DNA of 64,000 bases, taken from positions 790,970-854,969 of the forward strand of contig NZ_JAUSSR010000001.1 in assembly GCF_030812475.1 (NCBI RefSeq), in the 5' to 3' direction. The position numbers were made by a program, and so were the translations under genes. Under the pieces are notes generated by a model that had not been told where the DNA came from, made no database searches, and was given only the letters and a program-made list of their open reading frames with translations. The stretch's first letter is position 1; the number at the start of each line of letters is the position of its first letter. Source of the DNA: Pseudomonas lini. GTDB taxonomy: Bacteria; Pseudomonadota; Gammaproteobacteria; Pseudomonadales; Pseudomonadaceae. Below, piece by piece: positions 1 through 8,400 of this stretch.

Positions 1-852
1 CAACGGCGGGTCGCAGTAGGCGGCGAAGGGAATGTCATCGAAACCTACCAGGGAAATATCCTCAGGCACTCGCAACCCCTGTTGTTTGATGCGCTTCAAC
101 GCACCGATCGCCATTTCATCGTTTTCGCAAAACAGGGCAGTAGGGCGCTCGGCCAGTTCCAGCAGCGCGCCCGCCCCATCAAAACCGGCGGTCAAGGTGA
201 AGTCGCCGTGGCAGACCAGCGCCGGGTCGCAGGCAATTCCGGCCTCGCTCAGCGCATCGTGATAGCCGGCCACCCGGTCGCGGGTCAGCGGGCTGCTTTT
301 CGGACCTTTGACCAGCCCGATGCGGCGGTGACCCAGACCGATCAGGTGTTCGGTCATGGCCTTGGCAGCGGCGCGGTTATCCAGGCTGATGGTGGGATGA
401 CGCCCGCCCTGGATCACTTCACAGGCGTTGACCATGGGCGGTGACTCGCCGTTGGGCGAGGGCGATTCGAAAGGGTCGCAGGCGCGCAGCTGGATCACGC
501 CGTCGGCCTGATGGGCGTGCACCAGCGCGGCGAATTCCCGTTCGACTTCCTCCCGGCCCTGGGTGTCGCACAGCAGCAGGCGATAACCGGCCGCTTGTGC
601 TGCCTGCTGGGCACCGCTGATGACCCGGGCGAAAAACGTGTTGGCGATGGCCGGGACCAGAATCACCAGGTTGCCGGTTCGGCGCGAACGAAACTGCACG
701 GCCATCAGGTTCGGCCGGTAACCGGCCTGTTCCACCGCCGCGTTGACCTTGTCCCGGGTTTCGGGGAGCACGCGTTCGGGCGACTTCAGCGTCCTGGACA
801 CGGTCGCCACCGAAACGCCGGCCAGGCGGGCAACTTCACGGATATTGGACAA
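1..852 (-). CDS. LacI-family transcriptional regulator (3' end outside window)
   Basis: The reading frame is open from a TTG codon at 852 to the window edge (284 codons), so the C-terminus is missing. The N-terminus is a LacI/PurR helix-turn-helix (VARLAGVSVATVSRTL) followed by a hinge helix, then a periplasmic-binding-like effector domain containing VGFDDIPFAAYC. A weak AGG precedes the TTG; no ATG in frame is better placed. It is divergent from the sugar-derivative operon starting at 1049, and a perfect LacI-type palindrome lies between them, so it probably represses that operon. Effector unknown; presumably the imported sugar or nucleoside-like substrate. Confidence 0.85.
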   Translation of the reverse strand, partial: MSNIREVARLAGVSVATVSRTLKSPERVLPETRDKVNAAVEQAGYRPNLMAVQFRSRRTGNLVILVPAIANTFFARVISGAQQAAQAAGYRLLLCDTQGREEVEREFAALVHAHQADGVIQLRACDPFESPSPNGESPPMVNACEVIQGGRHPTISLDNRAAAKAMTEHLIGLGHRRIGLVKGPKSSPLTRDRVAGYHDALSEAGIACDPALVCHGDFTLTAGFDGAGALLELAERPTALFCENDEMAIGALKRIKQQGLRVPEDISLVGFDDIPFAAYCDPPL

Positions 853-982
853 GACAACCTCGTTACGAAACGGCAAATGTCAGCACGGCCGGCGAGCTTA
901 CCGCAGGCGGGTCGTGGGTTGAAATGATCTTCATGGCTAATCCGGGTTTGACACCTCAAGCAACTGAGCTTAAATTTCCGGC

Positions 983-1004
983 ATGATGTAACCGGTTACA
1001 TCAT
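983..1004. promoter_or_regulatory. LacI/GalR-type operator, perfect 22-bp palindrome
   Basis: A fully symmetric 22-bp dyad with core TGTAACCGGTTACA and a central CG. This is the classical LacI-family operator form. It lies between the divergent LacI gene and the oxidoreductase operon, 45 bp before the operon start codon, where a bound repressor would block the promoter. Confidence 0.85.
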
Positions 1005-1048
1005 AGTCGATCCTGAGTCTGAATCTCCCCCGGACAGAGAATTTCGCG

Positions 1049-2215
1049 ATGAACGTTGCAACGACAAAAATACGCATGGGCTTCGTCGGGGGCGGCGAGG
1101 GCGCCTTCATCGGCAAGGCCCACCGCCAGGCTGCCGGCCTCGATGGACACTTTGAGCTGGTGTGCGGCGCCTTCAGTCGAGACGCGCGCAACAATCAGGA
1201 GAGCGGTGCAGCCTTGGGCTTGCCCGCCTCACGCTGCTACAACGACTGGCAGCACATGCTGGAGGCCGAACGCGCACTGCCCGCGGACCAGCGCATGGAG
1301 CTGCTGGTCATCGTCACCCCCAATCACTTGCACGCCCCGATCGCCAGCCAGGCGCTGAGCGCGGGTTTTCATGTGTTCAGCGAGAAACCCGCTGCGCTCA
1401 ACCTGTCCGAGCTGCTGGCGCTCAAGGCCGTGCTGAAAAGCAGCGACCGCCTGTATGGGCTGGCGCACACCTACCTGGGTTATCCGATGGTCTGGCAGGC
1501 CCGCAAGATGGTGCGCACCGGCGTGATCGGCGCCGTGCGCAAGGTCATGGTCGAATACCCCCAGGGCTGGCTCAGCCGGGATGTGGCCGGGCAGGGCAAC
1601 AAGCAGGCCGGCTGGCGCGACCAGCCCGAGCAGTCAGGGCTGGGCGGCTGCATCGGCGATATCGGCACCCATGCCTTTTCCCTGGCCGAATTCGTTGCGG
1701 ATCAGCCCATCGAGCAGATCTGCGCGACCCTGGGCGTGCACATCGCCGGGCGGCAACTGGACGATGACGCGGCGATGCTGTTCAAGATGGCGGCCGGCGC
1801 CACCGGCGTGTTGATCGCCAGCCAGGTCTGCGCCGGTGAGGAGAACCCGCTGAAGATCCGTATCTACGGTGACAAAGGCGGACTGGAATGGCGCCAGGAA
1901 GAACCGGCGAGCCTGATCCATCGCTCCCTCGATCAACCGATGCGCATCCTGCGATCCGGTGTCGGCCAGCCCTGGTTGTGCGACGCCGCGACCAGGCGCA
2001 TGCGGCTGCCCGCCGGGCACCCCGAAGGTTATCTGGAAGCCATGGCCAACCTCTACGGCGACTTCGCCAGCGCGATCCGCAACAAGGTAGAAGGCCACGA
2101 CGCCCCCGGCGTGCCGGGGATCGACGTCGGGCTGCGCGGCATGGCCTTCATCGAAGCAGCGATCGCCAACCATCGCGGCGACGCGAAGTGGACCGCCCTG
2201 GTCTGCCATCCATGA
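1049..2215 (+). CDS. Gfo/Idh/MocA-family oxidoreductase
   Basis: 388 residues. The N-terminal Rossmann fold has the glycine-rich NAD(P) loop at residues 11-18, and the family EKP motif is at residues 112-114; the C-terminal GFO_IDH_MocA_C sheet domain follows. Such enzymes oxidise or epimerise hydroxyl groups of sugars, inositols or glycosides. It is the first gene of an operon with a TIM-barrel isomerase and a nucleoside-type symporter, the kind of set used for 3-keto-sugar or cyclitol catabolism. The stop overlaps a possible start of the next gene. No strong Shine-Dalgarno sequence is visible. The exact substrate cannot be read from the sequence. Confidence 0.88.
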   Translation: MNVATTKIRMGFVGGGEGAFIGKAHRQAAGLDGHFELVCGAFSRDARNNQESGAALGLPASRCYNDWQHMLEAERALPADQRMELLVIVTPNHLHAPIASQALSAGFHVFSEKPAALNLSELLALKAVLKSSDRLYGLAHTYLGYPMVWQARKMVRTGVIGAVRKVMVEYPQGWLSRDVAGQGNKQAGWRDQPEQSGLGGCIGDIGTHAFSLAEFVADQPIEQICATLGVHIAGRQLDDDAAMLFKMAAGATGVLIASQVCAGEENPLKIRIYGDKGGLEWRQEEPASLIHRSLDQPMRILRSGVGQPWLCDAATRRMRLPAGHPEGYLEAMANLYGDFASAIRNKVEGHDAPGVPGIDVGLRGMAFIEAAIANHRGDAKWTALVCHP

Positions 2216-2232
2216 ACCCGGAGAACCCACCC

Positions 2233-3315
2233 GTGAACCCTACCTCCCAAGCACCGACCGGCCTGCGCGGCCCGGGAATTTTCCTCGCGCAATTCATGTC
2301 CGCCGAAGCGCCGTTCGATACCCTGGCCAATATTGCACGCTGGGCGGCGTCCCAAGGCTACAAGGCCATTCAGCTACCCACCCTGGGCACGCAATACATC
2401 GACCTGGCCCGTGCCGCGGAAAGTCAAAGCTACTGCGACGAGTTGAAAGCCGTCTGCGCCCAGGCAGGCGTCGAGATCAGTGAGTTGTCGACTCACCTGC
2501 AAGGCCAGCTGGTGGCCGTGCATCCGGCGTTCGATGCCTTGTTCGATGACTTCGCCCCCGTGTATTTGCGCGGCCAGCCCCAGGCGCGCACCGAATGGGC
2601 CATCGACCAGTTGAAACTGGCCGCCCGCGCCAGCCAGCGCCTGGGATTGAAAGCCCACGCGACCTTCTCCGGAGCGCTGTTGTGGCCCTACATCTACCCA
2701 TGGCCACAACGGCCGAGCGGTCTGGTCGAGCAAGGCTTTGCCGAACTGGCCAGGCGCTGGCGGCCGATCCTCGATTGCTTCGAAGAGGCCGGCGTCGACC
2801 TCTGCTATGAAATCCACCCCGGCGAGGACCTGCACGACGGCGCCTCGTTCGAGCGCTTCCTGGAGGCCGTCGATCATCATCCGCGCGCCACGATCCTCTA
2901 CGACCCGAGTCACCTGCTGTTACAGCAAATGGACTACCTGGGGTTCATCGACCGCTATCACGAGCGCATCCGCATGTTCCACGTCAAGGACGCCGAGTTC
3001 CGCCCCGATGCCCGTTCCGGCGTCTACGGCGGCTACCAGGGTTGGGTGGATCGCCCGGGCCGGTTCCGTTCGCTGGGGGATGGCCAGATCGATTTCAAAT
3101 CGATATTCAGCAAGCTGACCCAGTACGACTTTGCCGGTTGGGCGGTGCTGGAGTGGGAATGCTGCCTGAAAGACTCGGAGCAGGGCGCCGCAGAAGGGGC
3201 GGCGTTCATCCGCGAGCACATGATCAGCAAGACCCGAAAGGCCTTCGACGACTTCGCCAGCGTGACGTCCGACGAGGGTTTCAATCGACGGCTGCTGGGG
3301 TTGCCCGACGCCTGA
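2233..3315 (+). CDS. Sugar phosphate isomerase/epimerase (xylose-isomerase-like TIM barrel)
   Basis: 361 residues from a GTG with a GGAG ribosome site 9 bases upstream; an ATG at 2212 overlapping the previous stop would add 7 residues but has no such site. The metal-binding residues of the AP_endonuc_2 TIM-barrel family are visible: EIHPGED, YDPSH, HVKDAEF and a late LEWE glutamate. The family isomerises or epimerises sugars and keto-sugars with a divalent metal. It probably acts on the keto product of the upstream dehydrogenase. The substrate is inferred only at the level of a sugar derivative. Confidence 0.85.
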   Translation: MNPTSQAPTGLRGPGIFLAQFMSAEAPFDTLANIARWAASQGYKAIQLPTLGTQYIDLARAAESQSYCDELKAVCAQAGVEISELSTHLQGQLVAVHPAFDALFDDFAPVYLRGQPQARTEWAIDQLKLAARASQRLGLKAHATFSGALLWPYIYPWPQRPSGLVEQGFAELARRWRPILDCFEEAGVDLCYEIHPGEDLHDGASFERFLEAVDHHPRATILYDPSHLLLQQMDYLGFIDRYHERIRMFHVKDAEFRPDARSGVYGGYQGWVDRPGRFRSLGDGQIDFKSIFSKLTQYDFAGWAVLEWECCLKDSEQGAAEGAAFIREHMISKTRKAFDDFASVTSDEGFNRRLLGLPDA

Positions 3316-3367
3316 AAACCTGTTTGCCGATTCTTTCCCGAAAATAAAAACAACAAGGTGACAGTTC

Positions 3368-4600
3368 ATGACCACGATGAGTGCGCGATTGAGCGCAATG
3401 ATGTTCCTGCAGTTTTTTATCTGGGGTGGCTGGTTCGTCACCCTCGGCACCTTCCTCTCCAGCAACCTGGGGGCCAGTGGCGGGCAGATCGGCATGGCGT
3501 TCTCCACGCAATCCTGGGGCGCAATCATCGCGCCATTCGTCATCGGGTTGATTGCCGACCGCTACTTCAATGCCGAACGCATCCTCGCGGTGCTGCATCT
3601 GGTCGGCGCGGTGCTGCTGTTCCAGCTCTATCGAGCCGCCGACTTCAGCACCTTCTATCCGTTCGTACTGGCCTACATGATGATCTACATGCCGACCCTG
3701 GCCCTGGTCAATTCGGTGGCCTTCCGGCAGATGCGCGACCCGGCGCTGGAGTTCTCGCGCATCCGGGTGTGGGGCACTATCGGCTGGATTGTCGCGGGCG
3801 TGGTGATCAGCTTCGTGTTTGCCTGGGACTCGCAACAGGCGATCTCGTCCGGCGGCTTGCGCAACACCTTCCTGATGTCCGCCATCGCCTCCCTGGCGCT
3901 GGGCCTCTACAGCTTCACCTTGCCCCGTACCGCGCCGCTACCGCGTGAACCGGGCAGCGGCGGCCTCAAGCAAATGCTCGGGCTGGATGCCTTGGGTTTG
4001 CTCAAGGATCGCAGTTACCTGGTGTTCTTCATCGCCTCGATCCTGATCTGCATTCCCCTGGCGTTTTATTACCAGAATGCCAACCCGTTCCTGGCGGAAA
4101 TCGGCGTCACCAACCCCACGGCGAAGATGGCCATCGGGCAGGTGTCCGAAGTGCTGTTCATGCTGCTCCTGCCGTTGTTCATCCAGCGTTTCGGGATCAA
4201 GCTTGCGCTGCTGGTGGGGATGCTGGCCTGGGCCTTGCGCTACCTGTTGTTCGCCTATGGCAACAACGGCGACCTGGCCTTCATGCTGTTCACCGGCATC
4301 GCCCTGCATGGCATCTGTTATGACTTCTTTTTTGTCTCGGGGCAGATCTACACCGATGCCAAGGCCTCGGAGCGTTTCAGAAGCTCGGCGCAAGGGCTGA
4401 TCACCCTGGCGACTTATGGCCTGGGCATGCTCATTGGATTCTGGGTGGCGGGGCAGGTGACCGATCACTATGCGTCGGCGGACAGCCACGATTGGAAGAG
4501 TATCTGGCTGTTCCCTGCGGGGTTTGCGTTGGCGATCTTTTTCTGTTTTTCGTTGGCGTTCAATGGGCGTCAGACCCAGGCTGTGCAATCGAATGGCTGA
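3368..4600 (+). CDS. Nucleoside:H+ symporter-type MFS permease (NupG-like)
   Basis: 410 residues with about 12 hydrophobic segments. The N-terminus (MMFLQFFIWGGWFVTLGTFL) is characteristic of the NHS family that includes E. coli NupG and sugar-operon homologues. It is the last gene of the LacI-regulated operon, so it likely imports the substrate oxidised and isomerised by the two preceding enzymes. A GC-rich hairpin follows the stop directly. Substrate identity (nucleoside, cyclitol or disaccharide-like) is inference. Confidence 0.85.
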   Translation: MTTMSARLSAMMFLQFFIWGGWFVTLGTFLSSNLGASGGQIGMAFSTQSWGAIIAPFVIGLIADRYFNAERILAVLHLVGAVLLFQLYRAADFSTFYPFVLAYMMIYMPTLALVNSVAFRQMRDPALEFSRIRVWGTIGWIVAGVVISFVFAWDSQQAISSGGLRNTFLMSAIASLALGLYSFTLPRTAPLPREPGSGGLKQMLGLDALGLLKDRSYLVFFIASILICIPLAFYYQNANPFLAEIGVTNPTAKMAIGQVSEVLFMLLLPLFIQRFGIKLALLVGMLAWALRYLLFAYGNNGDLAFMLFTGIALHGICYDFFFVSGQIYTDAKASERFRSSAQGLITLATYGLGMLIGFWVAGQVTDHYASADSHDWKSIWLFPAGFALAIFFCFSLAFNGRQTQAVQSNG

Positions 4601-4606
4601 AGACAG

Positions 4607-4632
4607 AACGGGCGCACGAAAGGCGCCCGTTT
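4607..4632. terminator. Hairpin terminator after the sugar operon
   Basis: A 9-bp perfect stem (AACGGGCGC with GCGCCCGTT) and a 7-base loop, with only a short T run. It lies between the convergent permease and NIPSNAP genes and could serve both. Confidence 0.7.
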
Positions 4633-4647
4633 CCATGCCGCTGTCGA

Positions 4648-4962
4648 CTACGCCTGTTTGCCAAACACCGGCCGGAAAAAAGACCGCTCGTAGCTGAGGA
4701 TGCATTTTGTGTCCTCCGCATATTTGAACGCCGCCATGCAATCCGGATCGTTCATGGAGTCTTGCCGGTACTGCTCATACGCCGAAAGGCTTGGAAAGCT
4801 GAACATCGCCAAGGCAATGTTATTGGCGCCCTCGGAGGGCAGGAAGTAGCCGTGGTGCTGGCCTCCGAATTTTTCGACCAGGGGAATCCATAGCGTTGCG
4901 TAGTGTTCGAATGCTTTGATCTGGTAGGGATCCAGGACGTATCTGAGATAACAAGTGACCAC
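4648..4962 (-). CDS. NIPSNAP-family protein
   Basis: 104 residues; a single ferredoxin-like alpha/beta barrel of the NIPSNAP/dimeric alpha-beta type. Conserved features are YxLDPxxxxxFExYA near the start and the HHGYFLPSEGANNIALAMFS core. These small stress-barrel proteins have no agreed biochemical role in bacteria. Length matches the family. Monocistronic, convergent with the sugar operon. Confidence 0.82.
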   Translation of the reverse strand: MVTCYLRYVLDPYQIKAFEHYATLWIPLVEKFGGQHHGYFLPSEGANNIALAMFSFPSLSAYEQYRQDSMNDPDCMAAFKYAEDTKCILSYERSFFRPVFGKQA

Positions 4963-5009
4963 TTTTTTTTCTCCCTCTTGGTTGGGGGGCTGCTTTCGGC
5001 CCGATATAA

Positions 5010-5498
5010 CTACCTTGCTCTGAACGACCTGCGTAGCAGATCGATGACTTGATCGGTTGAAGGCCCTTGAATGGGCGGTGGGTCAGGGCTTTCCCCGAAT
5101 TCGCGCCAGATGAACAGGGTCAATTCCGCGCCGTCAGTAAGCGACGTTGCGTTTTCGTTTGTCGCGAAGGTCTCCAGCAGCCTGTATCTCTTATCTTTCC
5201 AGAACAGATCTTCGACCCAGTGATACACCGGAATGAAGTGGAAATGGATAGGGTAACCGGGGTCATGGCCGAATCGACTGATGTAGAGCCACTTCGGTTT
5301 CAACTGCGATTCAATGGTTTTCTGAACGTTGGTGAGCAGCCTTCCCAGTTCTGCCAGCGCACCGTTGGGTAGTTCAGCCAGCGAGTTGGCGTGAGTCCTT
5401 GAGCCGAGCATTAGATAGCCGGGTAGGGCGGACGACAGGTGGTGATTGAGAATCCAGTGGGCGGTTTCATGAATGATGAACCGGGGGGCTACTTCCAT
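5010..5498 (-). CDS. HIT-like protein
   Basis: 162 residues with a histidine-triad-type core, IHFHFIPVYHW, in the C-terminal half. The standard HIT motif has three alternating histidines; here the first position is Pro/Ile and only the second and third remain, including the one corresponding to the nucleophile. It may still hydrolyse a nucleotide conjugate or may have lost activity. The start ATG is followed by a typical HIT N-terminal strand (FIIHETAHWILNHHL). No operon partner. Confidence 0.7.
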   Translation of the reverse strand: MEVAPRFIIHETAHWILNHHLSSALPGYLMLGSRTHANSLAELPNGALAELGRLLTNVQKTIESQLKPKWLYISRFGHDPGYPIHFHFIPVYHWVEDLFWKDKRYRLLETFATNENATSLTDGAELTLFIWREFGESPDPPPIQGPSTDQVIDLLRRSFRAR

Positions 5499-5537
5499 GT
5501 GTGGGTGTCCATGGTGGATCGGTTTCTTACGAAGCGG

Positions 5538-5612
5538 TTAGGAAAGTCTTGGCAATTTAGCTGACTTCGTCTTCCAGATTCTTAGGGCTTTTTCCAGCCA
5601 CTCAACCCGCAT
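5538..5612 (-). pseudogene. Remnant of a ParE/RelE-type toxin
   Basis: An ATG inside the 3' end of the antitoxin gene (11-base overlap, normal for such pairs) opens MRVEWLEKALR, the standard ParE start. The expected continuation RNLEDE appears only if one base is restored around 5580. As it stands the frame goes off and stops after 24 codons, and the other frame stops right after DEVS. No further toxin sequence is visible downstream, so the toxin is frameshifted and truncated. Confidence 0.7.
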
Positions 5613-5877
5613 TACTGCTCCAGCGGTGGGCGCGCATCGCCGCAACCTGGTCGTCGGCGGCGAATTTACCCTGATCGGCTTCCCCTACCGCCAATTCGAT
5701 CTGTGCGGTAAGCGTTCTCTTATGCTCGATAGAGTCGCGAGGAACGTCCATCGCCAGGTCGCTCACACTTTGGCCATTCGTCTTGGCCAGATCGGCGAGA
5801 GCGTTCGAACCGTCTTCCGGCAGGTGCAGGGATTTACCTGTCATGACAGCCTCGATGGTGAGCGTTTTGTTGGGCAT
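5602..5877 (-). CDS. Orphan ParD-like (ribbon-helix-helix) antitoxin
   Basis: 91 residues; the C-terminal part (AQIELAVGEADQGKFAADDQ) is characteristic of CopG/ParD antitoxins paired with ParE toxins, and the N-terminal part fits the ribbon-helix-helix DNA-binding unit. Its normal partner, just downstream and overlapping by 11 bases, is a broken ParE remnant. The antitoxin therefore appears to be orphaned; it might still repress its own promoter or neutralise a related toxin elsewhere. Confidence 0.7.
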   Translation of the reverse strand: MPNKTLTIEAVMTGKSLHLPEDGSNALADLAKTNGQSVSDLAMDVPRDSIEHKRTLTAQIELAVGEADQGKFAADDQVAAMRAHRWSSNAG

Positions 5878-6011
5878 CTTACACCGTCAAGCGCTCACGT
5901 GAATTAGCACGCCGAAGCGTGGGAACGATCAGGTTGAAAGGACGGTTGTAGGAACTTTCTGAGTTGTAGGCAGGCGGCTACATCGTCTTGCGTAGATGCC
6001 TACGCCTAAGA

Positions 6012-6286
6012 CAGAATCCGCCGGCTTGTGCGCCTTGGGGCTGGCTTTTATCGTCTGCGGGTCGCTGAAAATCAGCGATCGGGTTTAGCAGCTCGGCTCC
6101 ACTCTAGGCACACAGCGTCCATTTCATACTCAGGTTTTTTACCTGCAGGTTCCTGTTATGGCGGCTTTGCGTGGGGCACTTCGGTGCGCCGGGTTCTAGA
6201 GTCCTGGTCTGCTAACCCGCGTACGGCCGCCACCTCTATTCGTTTAGCAGCGACTGTGGCGGCTCCATCACTCTAGGAGTTTCACC
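6012..6286 (+). ncRNA. Structured DUF6124 leader RNA, copy A
   Basis: The leader begins with the conserved block AGAATCCGCCGGCTTGTGCG. Helices visible: hairpin 1 at 6062-6078 (TCGCTGA/TCAGCGA); hairpin 2 at 6131-6145 (CAGGT/ACCTG); a UUCG-capped hairpin at 6173-6190; and terminal helix 6226-6233/6256-6263 (GCCGCCAC/GUGGCGGC), whose loop holds UUUAGCAGC. CUGCUAAC at 6209-6216 can pair with that loop or with another UUUAGCAGC at 6084-6092. Segment 6194-6202 can pair with 6101-6108 or with the Shine-Dalgarno segment 6270-6278, so translation may be switched. All of these helices are kept with changed bases in copies B and C. Confidence 0.75.
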
Positions 6287-6610
6287 ATGATCAGATCTAC
6301 ACCCAGCCCTCCTGAATCAGAAACCGCAACGCAATCCACGTCCAAAATTTGTGACAATCACCAGCCCCTCAGAAACGCCGTTCCACCGCACAAACCCAGC
6401 ACGATGTTCGTCATCGCACCCGGCATTGGCACCGAAGCCCTGTTGGCCCACGCTTGTGAATCCCTGGCTTCGGCGAGTGTCATGGCCAGTGATTTTGCCG
6501 CGTTCCTGGAAGGATCACAGCGCAACACGATGCTGGGCATCCAGCAGGTCATCATGCTGGCCGATTTGGCGGTGAATCGAGCACTGGATAACGTCGATCC
6601 GCAGGATTGA
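6287..6610 (+). CDS. DUF6124 family protein, copy A
   Basis: 107 residues. The N-terminal third is proline/serine-rich and variable; the C-terminal part (from TMFVIAPG to LDNVDPQD) is the conserved helical DUF6124 region and is almost identical to copy B. The Shine-Dalgarno AGGAG sits 7 bases before the ATG and can be paired by an upstream RNA segment. No catalytic motif, signal peptide or membrane segment is seen. Function unknown; the family occurs in multiple copies in pseudomonads. Confidence 0.82.
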   Translation: MIRSTPSPPESETATQSTSKICDNHQPLRNAVPPHKPSTMFVIAPGIGTEALLAHACESLASASVMASDFAAFLEGSQRNTMLGIQQVIMLADLAVNRALDNVDPQD

Positions 6611-6682
6611 CCCACCTGACCATTCCCATGTCGACGCCGTTCGCGTGGGAATGCATTCCCTCTATCCGGATCAAAGGTATCA

Positions 6683-8011
6683 ATGAGCGCAAATTTTCCA
6701 GGCTTTATGTGGGGCTTTCCCGGCATCGACCGGCGACTGCTGAAAATGCAATTCAGCTTTTTGCTGATGGTCCTGGGCGGACGGTGCAATCAACTCGCGG
6801 TGGCCTGGTGGACCTTGCAGGAAACAGGCTCTGCGCTCTATTTTGCTAATATGGTTGCCTGTTCCATCGCGGCAGAGGTGTTATCGAAACCTCTGCTGGG
6901 ATGGCTGGGGGACAAATACAACAAAATCCTGATCATCAAGCTCGCCTCATGGATCAGCTTGATAACAGCGCTGTTCATGGTAGTACTGTCCGCCACGGGG
7001 TTGTTCAACCCCTGGACGGTGGGTGCGCTGATGATGATCAGCAGTGCGATTGTCGGCGTGCGCGACCCGCTCCAGGCGTCGATCATTCCTTTGTTTGCAA
7101 ACGACGATAAAGTCTCCCTGGCCTTTCGGACCAAAAGTGTGATGTCGTCCTTTTCCATTCTGTTGGGGCCGGTACTGGCCAGCGGGTTGATTTACGGGGT
7201 CGGTATCACATTCGCCTTTGCTGCCGATTTTTTTGCGATTCTTATCGCCGGGTTGTTGATCGCGACTATCCCGAGCCACATCGGAGTCACTGGCGAAGAC
7301 GAAAAAACCTCGGGTGCCAGTGGCTTCAGCATGATCTATTCCAGCTTCAAAGTGGTTTACGGAGTGAAAGTAGAATTTTACCTGGCCATCATTGCAATGC
7401 TGATCAACTTTGCCCTGTTTCCGTTCTTCACTATCCTGATCCCGCTATACGTAAAAGACGTCATCCAGTACCCGGTTACTTATATCGGCCTTCTGGATGC
7501 AAGCTTCGGGCTGGGCATTCTGGTGGGCAGTTACAAGATCATCGGCTGGTTATCCGACCGAGTCCCCCGTGACATGTGTGTGTCCGCAGGTTTTGCACTA
7601 CTGGGTTGCAATCTGTTGGTGGTCGGGACCGTTTCATCGTCTTTCATCGTACCCGTCGCCTTTTTCTGCGGCGGCGTCGGCCTGATGTTGATCAACATCC
7701 CCACCTCCGCTGTCAGGTTGCTGGCGACGCCCAAGCTCCATCGCAACCGGGTTTTTGCCACGGTTTCATTTCTGTCCGCGGCGGCCAGCCCCTTGGGCAG
7801 TTTCGCGATGAACAGCCTGATTGCCTATCTGGGAGTCGCACTAACAGTCACGCTGCTAGGTGTCATGGTGCTGCTGTTGTCCCTGCTGGTCTTTCTAGTA
7901 CCTGATTTCAAAACTTTCATGCGGTCCCAGGATACGCAACTCAATGATGCCTACTTGGAGAAATACCCTGAAGCGTTCGAACAAAGATGCCCATCATTTC
8001 GCGTGAATTAG
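6683..8011 (+). CDS. MFS transporter (MFS_3/exporter-like)
   Basis: 442 residues, about 12 membrane segments, with the MFS loop motif LGDKYNK after the second helix. The fold and length match MFS_3-type drug or siderophore exporters. Its ATG (site AAAGGT) lies 12 bases after cassette A, and its last codons and stop (RVN*) are supplied by the first bases of cassette B, so the natural C-terminus may have been replaced. Codon choice looks somewhat less GC-biased than in neighbours, hinting at transfer. Substrate unknown. Confidence 0.82.
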   Translation: MSANFPGFMWGFPGIDRRLLKMQFSFLLMVLGGRCNQLAVAWWTLQETGSALYFANMVACSIAAEVLSKPLLGWLGDKYNKILIIKLASWISLITALFMVVLSATGLFNPWTVGALMMISSAIVGVRDPLQASIIPLFANDDKVSLAFRTKSVMSSFSILLGPVLASGLIYGVGITFAFAADFFAILIAGLLIATIPSHIGVTGEDEKTSGASGFSMIYSSFKVVYGVKVEFYLAIIAMLINFALFPFFTILIPLYVKDVIQYPVTYIGLLDASFGLGILVGSYKIIGWLSDRVPRDMCVSAGFALLGCNLLVVGTVSSSFIVPVAFFCGGVGLMLINIPTSAVRLLATPKLHRNRVFATVSFLSAAASPLGSFAMNSLIAYLGVALTVTLLGVMVLLLSLLVFLVPDFKTFMRSQDTQLNDAYLEKYPEAFEQRCPSFRVN

Positions 8012-8115
8012 CAGTCCAGAGCGTGGGAACAATCAGATTGAAAGGACGGTTGTAGGAATTGTCTGAGTTGTAGGCAGGAGGCTACATCATCTTGCGTAGA
8101 TGCCTACGCCTAAGA

Positions 8116-8400
8116 CAGAATCCGCCGGCTTGTGCGCCTTGGGGCTGGCTTCTATCGTCTGCGGGTCGCTGAAAAATCAGCGATCGGGTTTAGCAGCTCG
8201 GTCAATATCAAGGTACGCCAGTGTCGCTCTTGGCCAGTCCGCGCCTCCGTTGTGAGGCAGGTCTGCGTTATGGCGGCTGTGCGTGGGGCACTTCGGTGCG
8301 CCGGGTTCCTTGATCCCTGGTCTGCTAACCCGCGTACAGTCGTCACCTTTTTCGTTTAGCAGCGATGGGGTAACGGCTCCATGGATCAAGGAGTTTTATC
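8116..8400 (+). ncRNA. Structured DUF6124 leader RNA, copy B
   Basis: Same architecture as copy A with compensatory changes. Hairpin 1 is at 8166-8183, hairpin 2 at 8243-8258 (GCCTC/GAGGC), the UUCG hairpin at 8285-8302, and the terminal helix at 8339-8347/8369-8377, looping out UUUAGCAGC. The regulatory strand 8305-8316 (GUUCCUUGAUCC) can pair over 11 bases with 8383-8393 (GGAUCAAGGAG), covering the entire Shine-Dalgarno sequence, or over 7 bases with AUCAAGG at 8207-8213. The two pairings exclude each other. Confidence 0.78.

Larger units (their letters stand above)
5899..6670 (+). repeat. Leader + DUF6124 cassette, copy A
   Basis: Direct repeat of 8003-8789. Near-identity starts at GTGAATTAGCA, runs through the structured leader and DUF6124 gene, and ends after CTCTATCCGGA. 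Within the leader the conserved blocks are interrupted by segments that differ between copies but keep base pairing. A 10-bp hairpin at 6621-6653 (CATTCCCATG with CGTGGGAATG) follows the gene in both copies. The cassette ends 12 bases before the start codon of the MFS gene. Confidence 0.85.

Noticed and set aside
6028..6276. 82-codon frame within the DUF6124 leader, also present at 8132-8359
   Set aside because: Sequence conservation follows RNA pairing rather than codons; the two versions diverge in amino acids and copy C lacks the frame.
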